Positions 34,651-42,850 are shown, counted from the first letter of the stretch. The stretch: 64,000 nt of DNA from Lactiplantibacillus plantarum (GCF_014131735.1 NZ_CP039121.1:1550001-1614000); one strand, 5' to 3'. Notes: generated from the letters alone by a model not told the origin. Numbers and translations are program-made.

Positions 34651-34726
34651 GATGGTCACCATTATTTCTGGGCAGGTACTCAGCCAATTGTGAATACTTC
34701 GGAAGTCAAGTAGGAACGTTGATACA
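34651..34726 (+). repeat. attR-like repeat of the SPFH gene 3' end
   Basis: Imperfect copy of 30991-31066, with one gap and several substitutions concentrated in its left part, and identical 20-nt (34687) and 17-nt (34708) core blocks. The original downstream terminator of the SPFH gene follows at 34755. Confidence 0.75.
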
Positions 34727-34754
34727 ACAACAATCAAAGTTGTAGCAGTAACAT

Positions 34755-34785
34755 AAAAGGCGCTCAGCAAATGAGCGCCTTTTAT
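34755..34785 (+). terminator. Intrinsic terminator, probable ancestral SPFH terminator
   Basis: AAAAGGCGCTCA/TGAGCGCCTTTT with a five-base loop, 29 bp past the attR-like repeat. Before integration it would have followed the SPFH stop codon directly. Confidence 0.88.
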
Positions 34786-34915
34786 ACTACAGTTAAGTTC
34801 AAACAGTAACAAAAATTGACATCATGACCCGCTAATCTTTTAAAAAGATGCTCCTTTTGGGGATGCCTTCAATGGGTCAAATCGTAGCTGGAACACTCTT
34901 TATGAATTGCTAGGG

Positions 34916-35254
34916 TTACTTTCCAACACCGCTCATGGCAATTAGGCCATACCAACCGTGGGCAAACATTTTATTTGTAGAAGTTGTTAAGTTGGCAATT
35001 AACTGATCTTGTTCAGTTGAGAAATGGTATTTTTTAGCGACAGCCATCACTTGAAGTTGACCGATTAATTCATTGATTGCGTCGGGTATTTGTTGATAAC
35101 GCTTAGTAACTGAATCTGGTTGGTTGATAGTTGCGTAGGCTTGGCTAATTAATTTTCTGATTTCAACTTTTTCAATTGGAACTGAAGTGTTTAGCTGTTC
35201 TAAAAGCTGATTAACAGTTGTTAAACGCGCTAATTTCTGTTGCTGTTTCATCAT
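34916..35254 (-). CDS. Bacteriocin immunity-like protein (enterocin A immunity type)
   Basis: 112-aa cytoplasmic helical protein. Length, four-helix pattern and the C-terminal KMFAHGWYGLIAMSGVGK fit the EntA immunity family, which protects producers of class IIa pediocin-like bacteriocins by binding the mannose-PTS receptor complex. Two ATGs in tandem follow a CTGGGGGA site. No bacteriocin precursor or ABC exporter is nearby, so this is an orphan immunity gene that may give resistance to bacteriocins of other strains. It lies right beside the relic element. Confidence 0.75.
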   Translation of the reverse strand: MMKQQQKLARLTTVNQLLEQLNTSVPIEKVEIRKLISQAYATINQPDSVTKRYQQIPDAINELIGQLQVMAVAKKYHFSTEQDQLIANLTTSTNKMFAHGWYGLIAMSGVGK

Positions 35255-35382
35255 TGAATCCCCCAGTGTAGTGTTTAGTTTGAATAAATGAATTAGTTAT
35301 AAATGATATAGACTTCACGTTACTACTATATAGGCTAACATACAAATGAATACTGTACTGCATCAGCAATTTAGTTTTTATG

Positions 35383-35583
35383 TTAATTTAGTTGTCCGTT
35401 TAGATAGGCTTTGCCAATAATAATAATTAACCCTATTATGATTAATAATAAACTAACATAATTAAGTGGCCGACTTTTGCTCTGATAGTGAGTGAACCAG
35501 CCATACTTGATCCGGGTGTTAAAGACATTGATGATGAGGCCAATGCCAGTGACGAGGCCGCCAATTGCGATAATGAAATCCAT
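35383..35583 (-). CDS. Small two-TM membrane protein
   Basis: 66 aa from ATG 35583, eight bases after GGAGGG. Two hydrophobic segments (IIAIGGLVTGIGLIINVF and YVSLLLIIIGLIIIIGKAY) flank a basic polar loop. Not assigned to a family. It lies 128 bp upstream of the immunity-like gene in the same direction and may share its transcript; small TM proteins are common in bacteriocin loci, but no direct evidence links them. Confidence 0.65.
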   Translation of the reverse strand: MDFIIAIGGLVTGIGLIINVFNTRIKYGWFTHYQSKSRPLNYVSLLLIIIGLIIIIGKAYLNGQLN

Positions 35584-35873
35584 TTGTAATCCCTCCATTT
35601 AGTTTAAGCAATTTAGATGTAATGACTGCAGTAAATATTGATGCTGAACAATCTCGATGTTTGGCAACAGACCTTAGTTCTTGGTATTTAAAAAATAGGT
35701 CATTCTGAATTTAACATTAGTAGTTTAAGATTATCAATATAAATATTATGAACAGCATAATTTTCAGTATAAATAAAACTGACAATCATTGCTATTATTA
35801 GAAATACCGTTTGCGGTTCAATACAGGTTCAGTGAAATAAAGACAATCAATCTTCCAGAAAATCAAATTCAGG

Positions 35874-35905
35874 TATATAATGTTTCATACACAAAACATT
35901 ATATA
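35874..35905 (+). promoter_or_regulatory. Palindrome overlapping the -10 of cfa
   Basis: TATATAATGTTT and AAACATTATATA form a perfect 12-bp inverted repeat with an 8-nt spacer. TATAAT at 35876 is a consensus -10, and the right arm abuts the ribosome site (AGGAG, 35905). The upstream region to 35600 is AT-rich without a gene. Repressor binding here would block cfa; alternatively the repeat folds in the mRNA next to the ribosome site. Confidence 0.5.
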
Positions 35906-35915
35906 GGAGACTGTT

Positions 35916-37088
35916 ATGCTAGACAAAATCATTTATAAAAACTTATTTAGTAAAGCGTTCGATATTACTATTGAAGTCACTTATTGGGATGGGCAAATTG
36001 AACGGTATGGTACCGGCATGCCAGCTGTTAAAGTTCGATTAAATAAAGAAATCCCAATTAAGCTATTAACTAATCAGCCAACATTGGTTTTAGGTGAAGC
36101 ATACATGAATGGGGATATTGAAGTAGACGGGAGCATTCAGGAATTAATTGCCTCTGCTTACCGCCAAAAAGACAGTTTTTTGACACATAATTCATTTTTG
36201 AAACACTTGCCCAAAATATCACATTCCGAAAAAAGCAGTACAAAAGATATTCAAAGTCATTATGATATCGGCAATGATTTTTATAAACTATGGTTAGATG
36301 ATACCATGACCTACTCTTGTGCGTACTTTGAACATGACGATGATACTTTAAAACAGGCACAACTCAATAAAGTGAGACATATTTTAAATAAGCTGGCAAC
36401 CCAGCCTGGTAAAAGATTATTGGATGTTGGGAGTGGTTGGGGAACATTATTATTTATGGCCGCGGATGAGTTTGGGTTAGATGCAACGGGTATTACTTTA
36501 AGTCAAGAACAGTATGATTATACACAAGCGCAAATCAAGCAACGTCATTTGGAGGAAAAAGTGCATGTGCAGTTAAAGGACTATCGAGAAGTCACTGGCC
36601 AATTTGATTATGTCACCTCGGTAGGTATGTTTGAACATGTTGGTAAAGAAAATCTAGGGTTGTACTTTAATAAAATTCAAGCGTTCTTAGTTCCAGGAGG
36701 TCGAGCTTTAATTCATGGCATTACAGGTCAACATGAAGGTGCCGGCGTTGATCCATTTATTAACCAATATATTTTCCCAGGGGGCTATATCCCAAATGTT
36801 GCTGAGAATCTCAAACATATTATGGCTGCTAAGTTACAATTTTCAGACATTGAACCCTTGCGGCGCCATTACCAAAAGACGTTAGAAATCTGGTATCACA
36901 ATTATCAGCAGGTCGAACAACAGGTCGTCAAGAATTATGGGGAACGATTTGACCGCATGTGGCAATTATATTTACAGGCATGTGCAGCTGCTTTTGAGGC
37001 CGGAAATATCGATGTTATTCAATATCTATTAGTGAAAGCGCCGAGTGGAACTGGCCTTCCGATGACTCGCCATTATATTTATGATTGA
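35916..37088 (+). CDS. cfa: Cyclopropane-fatty-acyl-phospholipid synthase
   Basis: Uses S-adenosylmethionine to convert cis double bonds of membrane lipids into cyclopropane rings, a stationary-phase and acid-stress adaptation. 390 aa. The SAM-binding LLDVGSGWGTLLFMAA motif is near residue 168, preceded by the family's IQSHYDIGNDFYKLWLDD and MTYSCAYF; EHVGKENLGLYF and GLPMTRHYIY follow. Usual length for the short Cfa type. AGGAG precedes the ATG. Confidence 0.95.
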   Translation: MLDKIIYKNLFSKAFDITIEVTYWDGQIERYGTGMPAVKVRLNKEIPIKLLTNQPTLVLGEAYMNGDIEVDGSIQELIASAYRQKDSFLTHNSFLKHLPKISHSEKSSTKDIQSHYDIGNDFYKLWLDDTMTYSCAYFEHDDDTLKQAQLNKVRHILNKLATQPGKRLLDVGSGWGTLLFMAADEFGLDATGITLSQEQYDYTQAQIKQRHLEEKVHVQLKDYREVTGQFDYVTSVGMFEHVGKENLGLYFNKIQAFLVPGGRALIHGITGQHEGAGVDPFINQYIFPGGYIPNVAENLKHIMAAKLQFSDIEPLRRHYQKTLEIWYHNYQQVEQQVVKNYGERFDRMWQLYLQACAAAFEAGNIDVIQYLLVKAPSGTGLPMTRHYIYD

Positions 37089-37151
37089 TCTTGTCGGTTC
37101 TGCGGTAGTCGTATCGAAATATAGCTCCACAATAAACATGTAGTTTCATTG

Positions 37152-37180
37152 ATCCCTCATAAAAACATGAGGGATTTTTT
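37152..37180 (+). terminator. Intrinsic terminator after cfa
   Basis: ATCCCTCAT/ATGAGGGAT with a six-base loop and T6. Confidence 0.88.
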
Positions 37181-37335
37181 ATTATGGATCTGGAATGATA
37201 GACAAGGGCAACCATTCCAGACTTGTTCAGTATTAGGCTGGAATCGATAGGCATAGAAAAGATTTCGGGCCTCTGTGCATCTTGGTGGCTATCATGTTGT
37301 CAGGGCGTTATAGTGACAATTGAGGAGGGGATCTT

Positions 37336-37941
37336 ATGTTGAGCACCAAGAAGAATCATGTATTACGGTACTTATTTATTATAGTTGGTATGATGATCGC
37401 GTTTTTAGGTTGTGGCGTGATTCAAGTTTCAGCACATGGCTTTGTGACGAACCCGGGTGGCAGAGCTTATCTGGGGAGTACTTGGTATCCAGGTGGGCCT
37501 TTGAATACCAATATTGGTTCGGTTATGTATGAACCACAGAGTATTGAAGCGCCCCAAAATACATTTATTGATGGCAAAATTGCCAGTGCCGGTATTGCTA
37601 ACTTTGCACCACTGGACGAGCAAAATGCCAAACGGTGGTATAAGACACCTGTGAAGGCCGGCAATCTTAGTGTGACTTGGCAGTTAACTGCTCGTCATAA
37701 AACTAGTACTTGGGATTACTATATTACCAAGCCTGGCTGGAATCCAAACGCACCACTTAAGTTTAGTGATTTCAAGAAGATAGCTAGTTATAATGACAAT
37801 GGTGCCATCCCTAGTGAATTTGTAACCCATCAAGTCAATATTTCTGCTAATGAAAAAGGCTATCAAGTGTTACTCAGTGTTTGGAATATAGCGGATACTG
37901 GTAATGCGTTCTATCAAGTCTCAGATATTGACGTACAGTAA
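37336..37941 (+). CDS. Secreted AA10 lytic polysaccharide monooxygenase / chitin-binding protein
   Basis: 201-aa precursor with a Sec signal peptide ending VSA, leaving His34 as residue 1 of the mature enzyme (HGFVTNPGGRAY), one ligand of the copper histidine brace. The second brace histidine is in ARHKTSTWDYYI, and the axial Phe is in NAFYQVSDIDV at the C-terminus. Single AA10 domain with no extra binding module. GAGGAGGGG precedes the ATG. Substrate could be chitin, N-acetylglucosamine-rich glycans or mucin; sequence alone does not say. Sits between two terminators. Confidence 0.92.
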   Translation: MLSTKKNHVLRYLFIIVGMMIAFLGCGVIQVSAHGFVTNPGGRAYLGSTWYPGGPLNTNIGSVMYEPQSIEAPQNTFIDGKIASAGIANFAPLDEQNAKRWYKTPVKAGNLSVTWQLTARHKTSTWDYYITKPGWNPNAPLKFSDFKKIASYNDNGAIPSEFVTHQVNISANEKGYQVLLSVWNIADTGNAFYQVSDIDVQ

Positions 37942-38006
37942 TTAGATGAGGCCTAAATTTACTTTGAGGTGATTTTAGACTATAAAAGTTGTCTTTGAGA
38001 TATCGT

Positions 38007-38046
38007 AAAGGTCTTACTGGCGTTTATTGGCTAGTAAGACCTTTTT
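38007..38046 (+). terminator. Intrinsic terminator after the LPMO gene
   Basis: AAAGGTCTTACT/AGTAAGACCTTT with T5. Confidence 0.9.
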
Positions 38047-38315
38047 AAATGTGCTTTAAGGATTCATAGAAGCGAATGGCGATGACCGGTCTTTACTGAT
38101 TAGTGAAGAACAGGTTGCTATTGTAAATTAGTGGTAATAATTAAGCGGATGCCGGGAATCAGATTTGCGATTACAGCTTGGCAGCTGGCATTTTAGCATT
38201 AAGGAGTACGCGCAGGAGCATCCCCTCAATGCAAGTTAGTTGAACCAAGGTGGCTCAAATTTGTGATTCAATAGGTGACTGTCAGTTGCGCTCATGTGAC
38301 TACAGTACCAAGTCG
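38047..38315. other. Gene-free stretch with possible coding remnants
   Basis: No intact gene. Two short open pieces have coding-like composition: 38060-38131 (GFIEANGDDRSLLISEEQ...) and 38195-38236 (SIKEYAQEHPLNAS), each ended by stops, in different frames. They could be debris of a decayed gene, but are too short to identify. Confidence 0.3.
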
Positions 38316-38597
38316 TTAGTGATCCATCCGGGTAATTTCAGGCTCAGTTATTAGATACTCGTTGATATGAGCGAGAAAGTTCTGGAAGTGCGGTGTTTTA
38401 TTATGGAAATCCACGGCGGCTTGGTCTTGCCAGTGCTCAATAATCTCGTAGTCATGGTCATGACCTAGTTGTTTGAAGTGGCCGTAGAAACCGTTGCCGG
38501 GTTCTTGTGATGAATTGACCACTAGCTCATGAATAAAGGCTTCATACTGAGTGGTTAACTCAGGCTTGACGTGTAGTGCGACATTAATGACTTTCAT
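38316..38597 (-). CDS. Antibiotic biosynthesis monooxygenase-like (ABM) protein
   Basis: 93-aa dimeric alpha-beta barrel protein of the ABM/YgiN type. Start ATG 38597 follows CAGGGGGAG. Characteristic features: MKVINVALHVKPEL at the start, a central EPGNGFYGHF segment, YEIIEHWQDQAAVDFHNKTPHFQNF, and no cofactor motif. Members act as quinol monooxygenases, heme-related or detoxification proteins; the role here is unknown. Monocistronic. Confidence 0.82.
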   Translation of the reverse strand: MKVINVALHVKPELTTQYEAFIHELVVNSSQEPGNGFYGHFKQLGHDHDYEIIEHWQDQAAVDFHNKTPHFQNFLAHINEYLITEPEITRMDH

Positions 38598-38986
38598 TGA
38601 ATACTCCCCCTGTTGTTCGTGCTTGCGGACTGATAACCTACTCGGTGATGCCGATAAAGCCGCCAAAGCATTGAAGCGACTAGTCGTCACCATCTTACTG
38701 TAATAATCTTACAAAAAGAATATTCTGATTATATCGTACGAGACCAGGATTTTACAATGAAAACAGGTATCAATTATGCAACTGCATCTGATTAATTACT
38801 CATTTATCAAGGCCGATTGATGCGGGCGAAAATTTAAACGAATTAGGCGGTATATCGGGGTATCAGTGACCTGTACGATTATCATTTTTTAGTAATAATA
38901 ACCAGCAGATGTATATTTATGGATTTGTCATTCAAGACGCGGTATATTAACAATGTTAAATACTAATTCCTAGGGGGTGGACAATA

Positions 38987-39235
38987 ATGAGTAAAGTTTA
39001 TACGGATGTGTTCAACATCAAGCATACGGATTGTACGGTAGTCGATACCATCAACGAATTTAGTCGAATTTTTATTATCCAGGATAAACACGGCTCACGG
39101 TTTACGTGTCTCAAAGATGATGCCCGCCCAGCTAAAAAGGGTAGTGGCCATTGGACGAGTGCCAGTCCGGAAGATGCGCCACAAGATTACGCTGTGCCGT
39201 ATCGTTCAAGAAAACGGCAACGTAGAACGCTTTAA
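38987..39235 (+). CDS. Hypothetical 82-aa protein
   Basis: Small basic protein with no membrane segment; strand-rich N-terminus (VYTDVFNIKHTDCTVVDTI) and a basic tail ending SRKRQRRTL. AGGGGGTGG lies seven bases before the ATG, so it is very likely translated. No family recognised. Convergent with the tspO-like gene, separated by a strong stem. Confidence 0.7.
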   Translation: MSKVYTDVFNIKHTDCTVVDTINEFSRIFIIQDKHGSRFTCLKDDARPAKKGSGHWTSASPEDAPQDYAVPYRSRKRQRRTL

Positions 39236-39321
39236 ATAGTTGATTGGTAATCAGTGCCGATACACGGGGCCCTGGCGGTGACAACACCAGTTAAGCCGCG
39301 TTAAAACTTTAATACAATAAG

Positions 39322-39362
39322 ATAACGGTCCCATCAGTAACAATGACTGATGGGACCGTTAT
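39322..39362. terminator. Shared stem-loop between convergent genes
   Basis: Seventeen-base perfect stem starting ATAACGGTCCC, loop seven bases. T tracts are weak on both sides, but its place between convergent genes suggests a bidirectional terminator. Confidence 0.75.
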
Positions 39363-39379
39363 TTGATTTGCGATTATAT

Positions 39380-39865
39380 TTAATTTAATAATGCGACGCC
39401 TAATGTCAAATAAGTTGCAAAACAGATCCAGACCAAGTAGGGGACCATCAAAATTGCGGCTAGCCGACTACTGCGATAGAACTGTAATATGCAAAGTAAG
39501 ACGACTAAATCAAGTACAATGATAATGACTAAGCCCCACCAATAAGCCGACTGGTTGAAAAAGATGATGCTCCAAATAAAGTTTAGTAACAGCTGGATAC
39601 CAAACAGGGTGGCATCCATGAGGCGGTCACGGTGTGTCGTAGCCTGCTGGAAAACTAAGTAACCAGCAATCGCAATCAGCGCATATAGGATCGGCCAAAC
39701 GATGCCAAAGAGGCCATCTGGTGGTGATAGTACTGGCAAGTTGAGCCCATTGTAAACGGCCTTAATGTCTCCCGCGAGCCATGCCGACAGACCACCGATT
39801 GCTTCGACGACCACAATGAAAATGAGCAGATGAAGCCAATTGAATTTAGGGCGTTCTTTGATCAT
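39380..39865 (-). CDS. tspO: TspO/MBR family membrane protein
   Basis: 161-aa protein with five membrane helices, of the translocator/peripheral benzodiazepine receptor type that binds porphyrins. Motifs: LNLPVLSPPDGLFGIVWPILYALIAIAGYLV and the C-terminal VWICFATYLT. AGGAAGG lies before the ATG. It follows the UspA gene by 27 bp on the same strand, so the two likely form one stress transcript. Confidence 0.88.
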   Translation of the reverse strand: MIKERPKFNWLHLLIFIVVVEAIGGLSAWLAGDIKAVYNGLNLPVLSPPDGLFGIVWPILYALIAIAGYLVFQQATTHRDRLMDATLFGIQLLLNFIWSIIFFNQSAYWWGLVIIIVLDLVVLLCILQFYRSSRLAAILMVPYLVWICFATYLTLGVALLN

Positions 39866-39892
39866 TGATTTTTCCTTCCTTCTATTAGTCGT

Positions 39893-40351
39893 CTAATCAG
39901 GGTCGTCAATTGTGTTAATGACTGTCACGTTGACTTCCGCTTTTTGTACGACGTACGCGGTTGTTGAGCCTAGCAAAATTCGAGAAACCGCGTTGGTGCC
40001 GGATTTGCCCATGACGATTAGATCAATTGCATATTTTTGGGGAATATCAGTTGCAATGCTAGCTTTTGGTGAACTATTAACTTGAATTGGTAGGGATTCG
40101 ACTTGTGCTGCCGAAGCCATTTGCTGACCACGATCCAGAATGTCCTGACTATTATCTTTTGCGACTTTTAGAAGGTTTGTATATAGCGTTCCCCCGTAAG
40201 CTGCAGGACTATACGCATTCAGGCGTGTAATATCAATAACATTGACCAGAAATAATTTAGATTTAAACGTCTGGGCTAGTTTGACCGCGTGTTTTAAAGC
40301 CATGTAGGCATTATCAGAGCCATCAAGCGGGACTAGAATATTTTGATACAT
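39893..40351 (-). CDS. Universal stress protein (UspA family)
   Basis: 152-aa single Usp domain. ILVPLDGSDNAY at the N-terminus and the C-terminal ATP-binding region VMGKSGTNAVSRILLGSTTAYV, matching G-x2-G-x9-G-S, suggest ATP binding. Strong AGGAGG seven bases before the ATG. Probably co-transcribed with tspO. Confidence 0.9.
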   Translation of the reverse strand: MYQNILVPLDGSDNAYMALKHAVKLAQTFKSKLFLVNVIDITRLNAYSPAAYGGTLYTNLLKVAKDNSQDILDRGQQMASAAQVESLPIQVNSSPKASIATDIPQKYAIDLIVMGKSGTNAVSRILLGSTTAYVVQKAEVNVTVINTIDDPD

Positions 40352-40453
40352 CCTCAGGACCTCCTAAATGAAATGATGTTATTTATTATATTAATGATAA
40401 CATTCACATAATTAGTGCGTCTATTAATATGATTAACTGCCAGCGCTCAGTCA

Positions 40454-40501
40454 CAAAAGGCGCAACCATTATGGGCCGCTTAGCCAATAAAAGTTGCGCC
40501 T
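40454..40501 (-). terminator. Terminator downstream of the DUF805 gene
   Basis: AGGCGCAAC/GTTGCGCCT long hairpin with a secondary stem in the loop; on the minus strand it is followed by TTTTG. Confidence 0.7.
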
Positions 40502-40508
40502 AGTTAAA

Positions 40509-40874
40509 TTATTGCCAACGATTTGAGCGTGACGGCAACACCATTAAGATGAAGAACCAAATGGTCCCAATTATTGGAACTAAGTCAATTAAAATCCACC
40601 ATGCAGTGTGATCACTGTCATGCAATCGCCGAAACTTCAACGAGAGTGTTCCTAACCAAACGATTAATGCGATGAGTTTACTCATCGTATTAACACTCAG
40701 ATCGCTCCAATTGTAAATATCCTCGATGGGGTGTCCCATAATCATCTGAATAATTGCAATGATAATACCACCAAGAATGTAGTTAATGATAACGGGCCAC
40801 CAGTACTCAGAGCGTGTTGCTGTACCCGAAAAGTTTAAAAGATTGTCCCAAAATTTGCGATAAGCAGATGCCAT
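40509..40874 (-). CDS. DUF805 membrane protein
   Basis: 121 aa with three to four membrane segments. The N-terminal FWDNLLNFSGTATRSEYWWP and the RRLHDSDHTAWW motif are typical of DUF805. GGGGGG precedes the ATG. Family function unknown; often stress or envelope related. Confidence 0.87.
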   Translation of the reverse strand: MASAYRKFWDNLLNFSGTATRSEYWWPVIINYILGGIIIAIIQMIMGHPIEDIYNWSDLSVNTMSKLIALIVWLGTLSLKFRRLHDSDHTAWWILIDLVPIIGTIWFFILMVLPSRSNRWQ

Positions 40875-41020
40875 CGTAATCCCCCCAATAAAGTTATGAT
40901 GTGAACATTATTATTTTTTCCCTGTGTTAATTGGGATTAATTAATAACTATGTTTAACTATAATCAAAAAGTTAATAGTACGCAATCAATATGTTGATTA
41001 TATTAATAAAAAATACGTCG

Positions 41021-41917
41021 TTATTCGATGACTGCTGGTACGATCAATTCGAAGCGGTCCGTCAAATAGGTCAATTCAATTGGTAGTTTAACCGCTGGGT
41101 CGCCGTCAATACGTGTCGTCACGGCTTGACCAGTTGCACTCGTAATTCGTGCACTGGTTGCCGTTAGCTGTGTAATGGCCTTGGAGTTTTGCAAGTTCCC
41201 CGTTAGTGCGAACCAAAAATATGGAATTACTTGCCGCCAGCCAATGTTGTTAAGTAGACTAATATGCATTTTTCCTGGAGCAGACGCGCTATAGACGTGT
41301 CCACCGACTGATTTGGTCGTTGTAATCAAACAGAACCATGTTTTTAAGGTGTGGCTTCCTTCGTGTTTGAATTGATATCGAATTGGCAGTGACTTATTGT
41401 GACCAATATGGCGAATAGCACGGTAAAGATAGCTTAATTTACCGAATCGCTGCTTCTCAGATTGTCGAACTTCATTGGAAATGTCAGCCAAATTACCGAA
41501 TGTCAGTGAACTCACGACTGCCCGGCGTTGATTACAAACTAGCATGCCGACTGCTTGGGTCGCCGGCTGAGTACAAATTAGTTCGATGGCCGCTTGGGGG
41601 TCAGTTGGTAACTGGTAGCGGGTGGCAAAATTATTAACCGTTCCCATGGGAATAACGCCGATACGAATATGTGCTTCAGCTTGGATTAGGGCTGTCATTG
41701 CAACGTTCAGTGTGCCATCTCCACCAATAACAATTAGTGCTGACAGTTGAGGAAGCGTTTGCTTAATTAACGCAATTGCCCGGGGGATTCCTGGTGTTGT
41801 CAGTAATTGAGACTCAATGCCGTGGTTCGATAGCGCTTGCGCGGTTTGATGGGCGACGGTTGCCGCTTGCCCATTACCCGCTTGTCCGTTATAGAAAATG
41901 CCGTAAGTTGTTGCCAT
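41021..41917 (-). CDS. Diacylglycerol/lipid kinase family protein (YegS/BmrU type)
   Basis: 298 aa. The N-terminal catalytic domain has a degenerate phosphate loop (FYNGQAGNGQA) and the hallmark IVIGGDGTLNVAM (GGDGT, about residue 67), then GTVNNFATR. Such kinases phosphorylate diacylglycerol, undecaprenol or related lipids. ATG 41917 follows AAGAGGTGA; an upstream in-frame start overlaps that site. Confidence 0.87.
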   Translation of the reverse strand: MATTYGIFYNGQAGNGQAATVAHQTAQALSNHGIESQLLTTPGIPRAIALIKQTLPQLSALIVIGGDGTLNVAMTALIQAEAHIRIGVIPMGTVNNFATRYQLPTDPQAAIELICTQPATQAVGMLVCNQRRAVVSSLTFGNLADISNEVRQSEKQRFGKLSYLYRAIRHIGHNKSLPIRYQFKHEGSHTLKTWFCLITTTKSVGGHVYSASAPGKMHISLLNNIGWRQVIPYFWFALTGNLQNSKAITQLTATSARITSATGQAVTTRIDGDPAVKLPIELTYLTDRFELIVPAVIE

Positions 41918-42128
41918 GACAATCACCTCTTGATTAAAAAATTAAGTTTATTCATCGCTTATTTAGTAAGCTTTTGATAGTCTCAGTATAGCTTGAACAC
42001 TAGTTTGACTGGAAATGATATGCATCATTACTGAATTAGTCGGGTCAATGAGCATTTTGATTGCTCAATATAAATATTATAGTTATGATAATTTTAATCA
42101 CACAATATCGGGATGGAGCGTGTTCACA

Positions 42129-42377
42129 ATGGGATGGATAGGTGTTGCGATATTAGGACTAACAATAGGTATCGTTGCAAATGCGGTAGGCGCACATGGT
42201 CGGCGTCAAACGACAATTAATTTAATCGCAGGCTTATTCGGTGCACTTGGTGGCCAGCTGTCTTTTGGATGGTTCGGGCCAACAGTTGCTGGAATGACGT
42301 TGTTGCCAGTCGTGAGCGGGGCGATGATACTTATTGTGATCGGAACCGTTGCTGCCCAGGCGCTTCAGCCGCAGTAA
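42129..42377 (+). CDS. GlsB/YeaQ/YmgE-family membrane protein
   Basis: 82-aa protein with three hydrophobic segments: MGWIGVAILGLTIGIVANAV, NLIAGLFGALGGQL and MTLLPVVSGAMILIVIG. This is the transglycosylase-associated family often found in stress and Asp23/Gls24 loci. ATG 42129 gives the normal length; the frame is open upstream, but that region is AT-rich and promoter-like (TATGAT near 42085). First of three small membrane genes. Confidence 0.8.
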   Translation: MGWIGVAILGLTIGIVANAVGAHGRRQTTINLIAGLFGALGGQLSFGWFGPTVAGMTLLPVVSGAMILIVIGTVAAQALQPQ

Positions 42378-42448
42378 TTGTGATTAGGCATAAAAGGATT
42401 TGTTGAAGTAGCACTTGTTAGCGTTATCAAAAGATGGAGGTGTCCGTA

Positions 42449-42568
42449 ATGGCTAAAATTAAACGACAGACCCCTGGTTTTTGGGGTAAATTGTCACTAT
42501 TGATTGCAATTGGGCAATTAGGATTGACTGTGTTTCGAGAAGTGCGGCAGTTCAAACACCGCCGCTAA
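42449..42568 (+). CDS. 39-aa small membrane-associated peptide
   Basis: ATG 42449 follows GGAGGTG by six bases. Sequence: basic N-terminus (MAKIKRQTPGFW), one hydrophobic stretch (LSLLIAIGQLGLTVF), then REVRQFKHRR and TAA. The ribosome site, composition and place between two GlsB-type genes argue that it is real. No family recognised. Probably co-expressed with both neighbours. Confidence 0.65.
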   Translation: MAKIKRQTPGFWGKLSLLIAIGQLGLTVFREVRQFKHRR

Positions 42569-42583
42569 AAAGGGGATGACAGC

Positions 42584-42850
42584 ATGCATTGGTTATGGGT
42601 AATGATTGTTGGCGCGGCGGTTGGTGCTTTTGCAGGTGCTATCATGAGCCCCAGTCAATCGCGGGGTTGGATCGGTCACATTATTGCTGGCGTTCTTGGG
42701 GCACTCATTGGTGAAGGTGTGCTGGGGCCGATGGGGCCTGAGTTAGCCGGAATGACTGTGATACCAGCCGCAATCGGTGCAATTGCCGTCGTTCTGATAA
42801 TGATGTTCGTGGTTCAGTGGGCACGGGTTCGACGGTCAAAACACAATTGA
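42584..42850 (+). CDS. Second GlsB/YeaQ-like membrane protein
   Basis: 88 aa with the same three-segment layout as the protein at 42129: MHWLWVMIVGAAVGAFAGAIM, IAGVLGALIGEGVLGPMGPELAGMTVIP, and a last hydrophobic stretch before a basic tail. The shared AGMT(L/V)xP motif indicates paralogy. AAAAGGGGA precedes the ATG. Confidence 0.78.
   Translation: MHWLWVMIVGAAVGAFAGAIMSPSQSRGWIGHIIAGVLGALIGEGVLGPMGPELAGMTVIPAAIGAIAVVLIMMFVVQWARVRRSKHN

Larger units (their letters stand above)
30991..34726. mobile_element. Degenerate integrative element (prophage or island remnant)
   Basis: About 3.7 kb bounded by direct repeats of the SPFH gene end. The integrase gene lies next to one repeat and reads toward it, the classic arrangement, but is broken by a frameshift and a nonsense codon. 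Inside are a few small genes, several strong palindromes and AT-rich DNA unlike the flanks. No structural phage, replication or conjugation gene survives. It was probably a larger element reduced by deletion; immobile unless another integrase acts on it. Confidence 0.72.
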
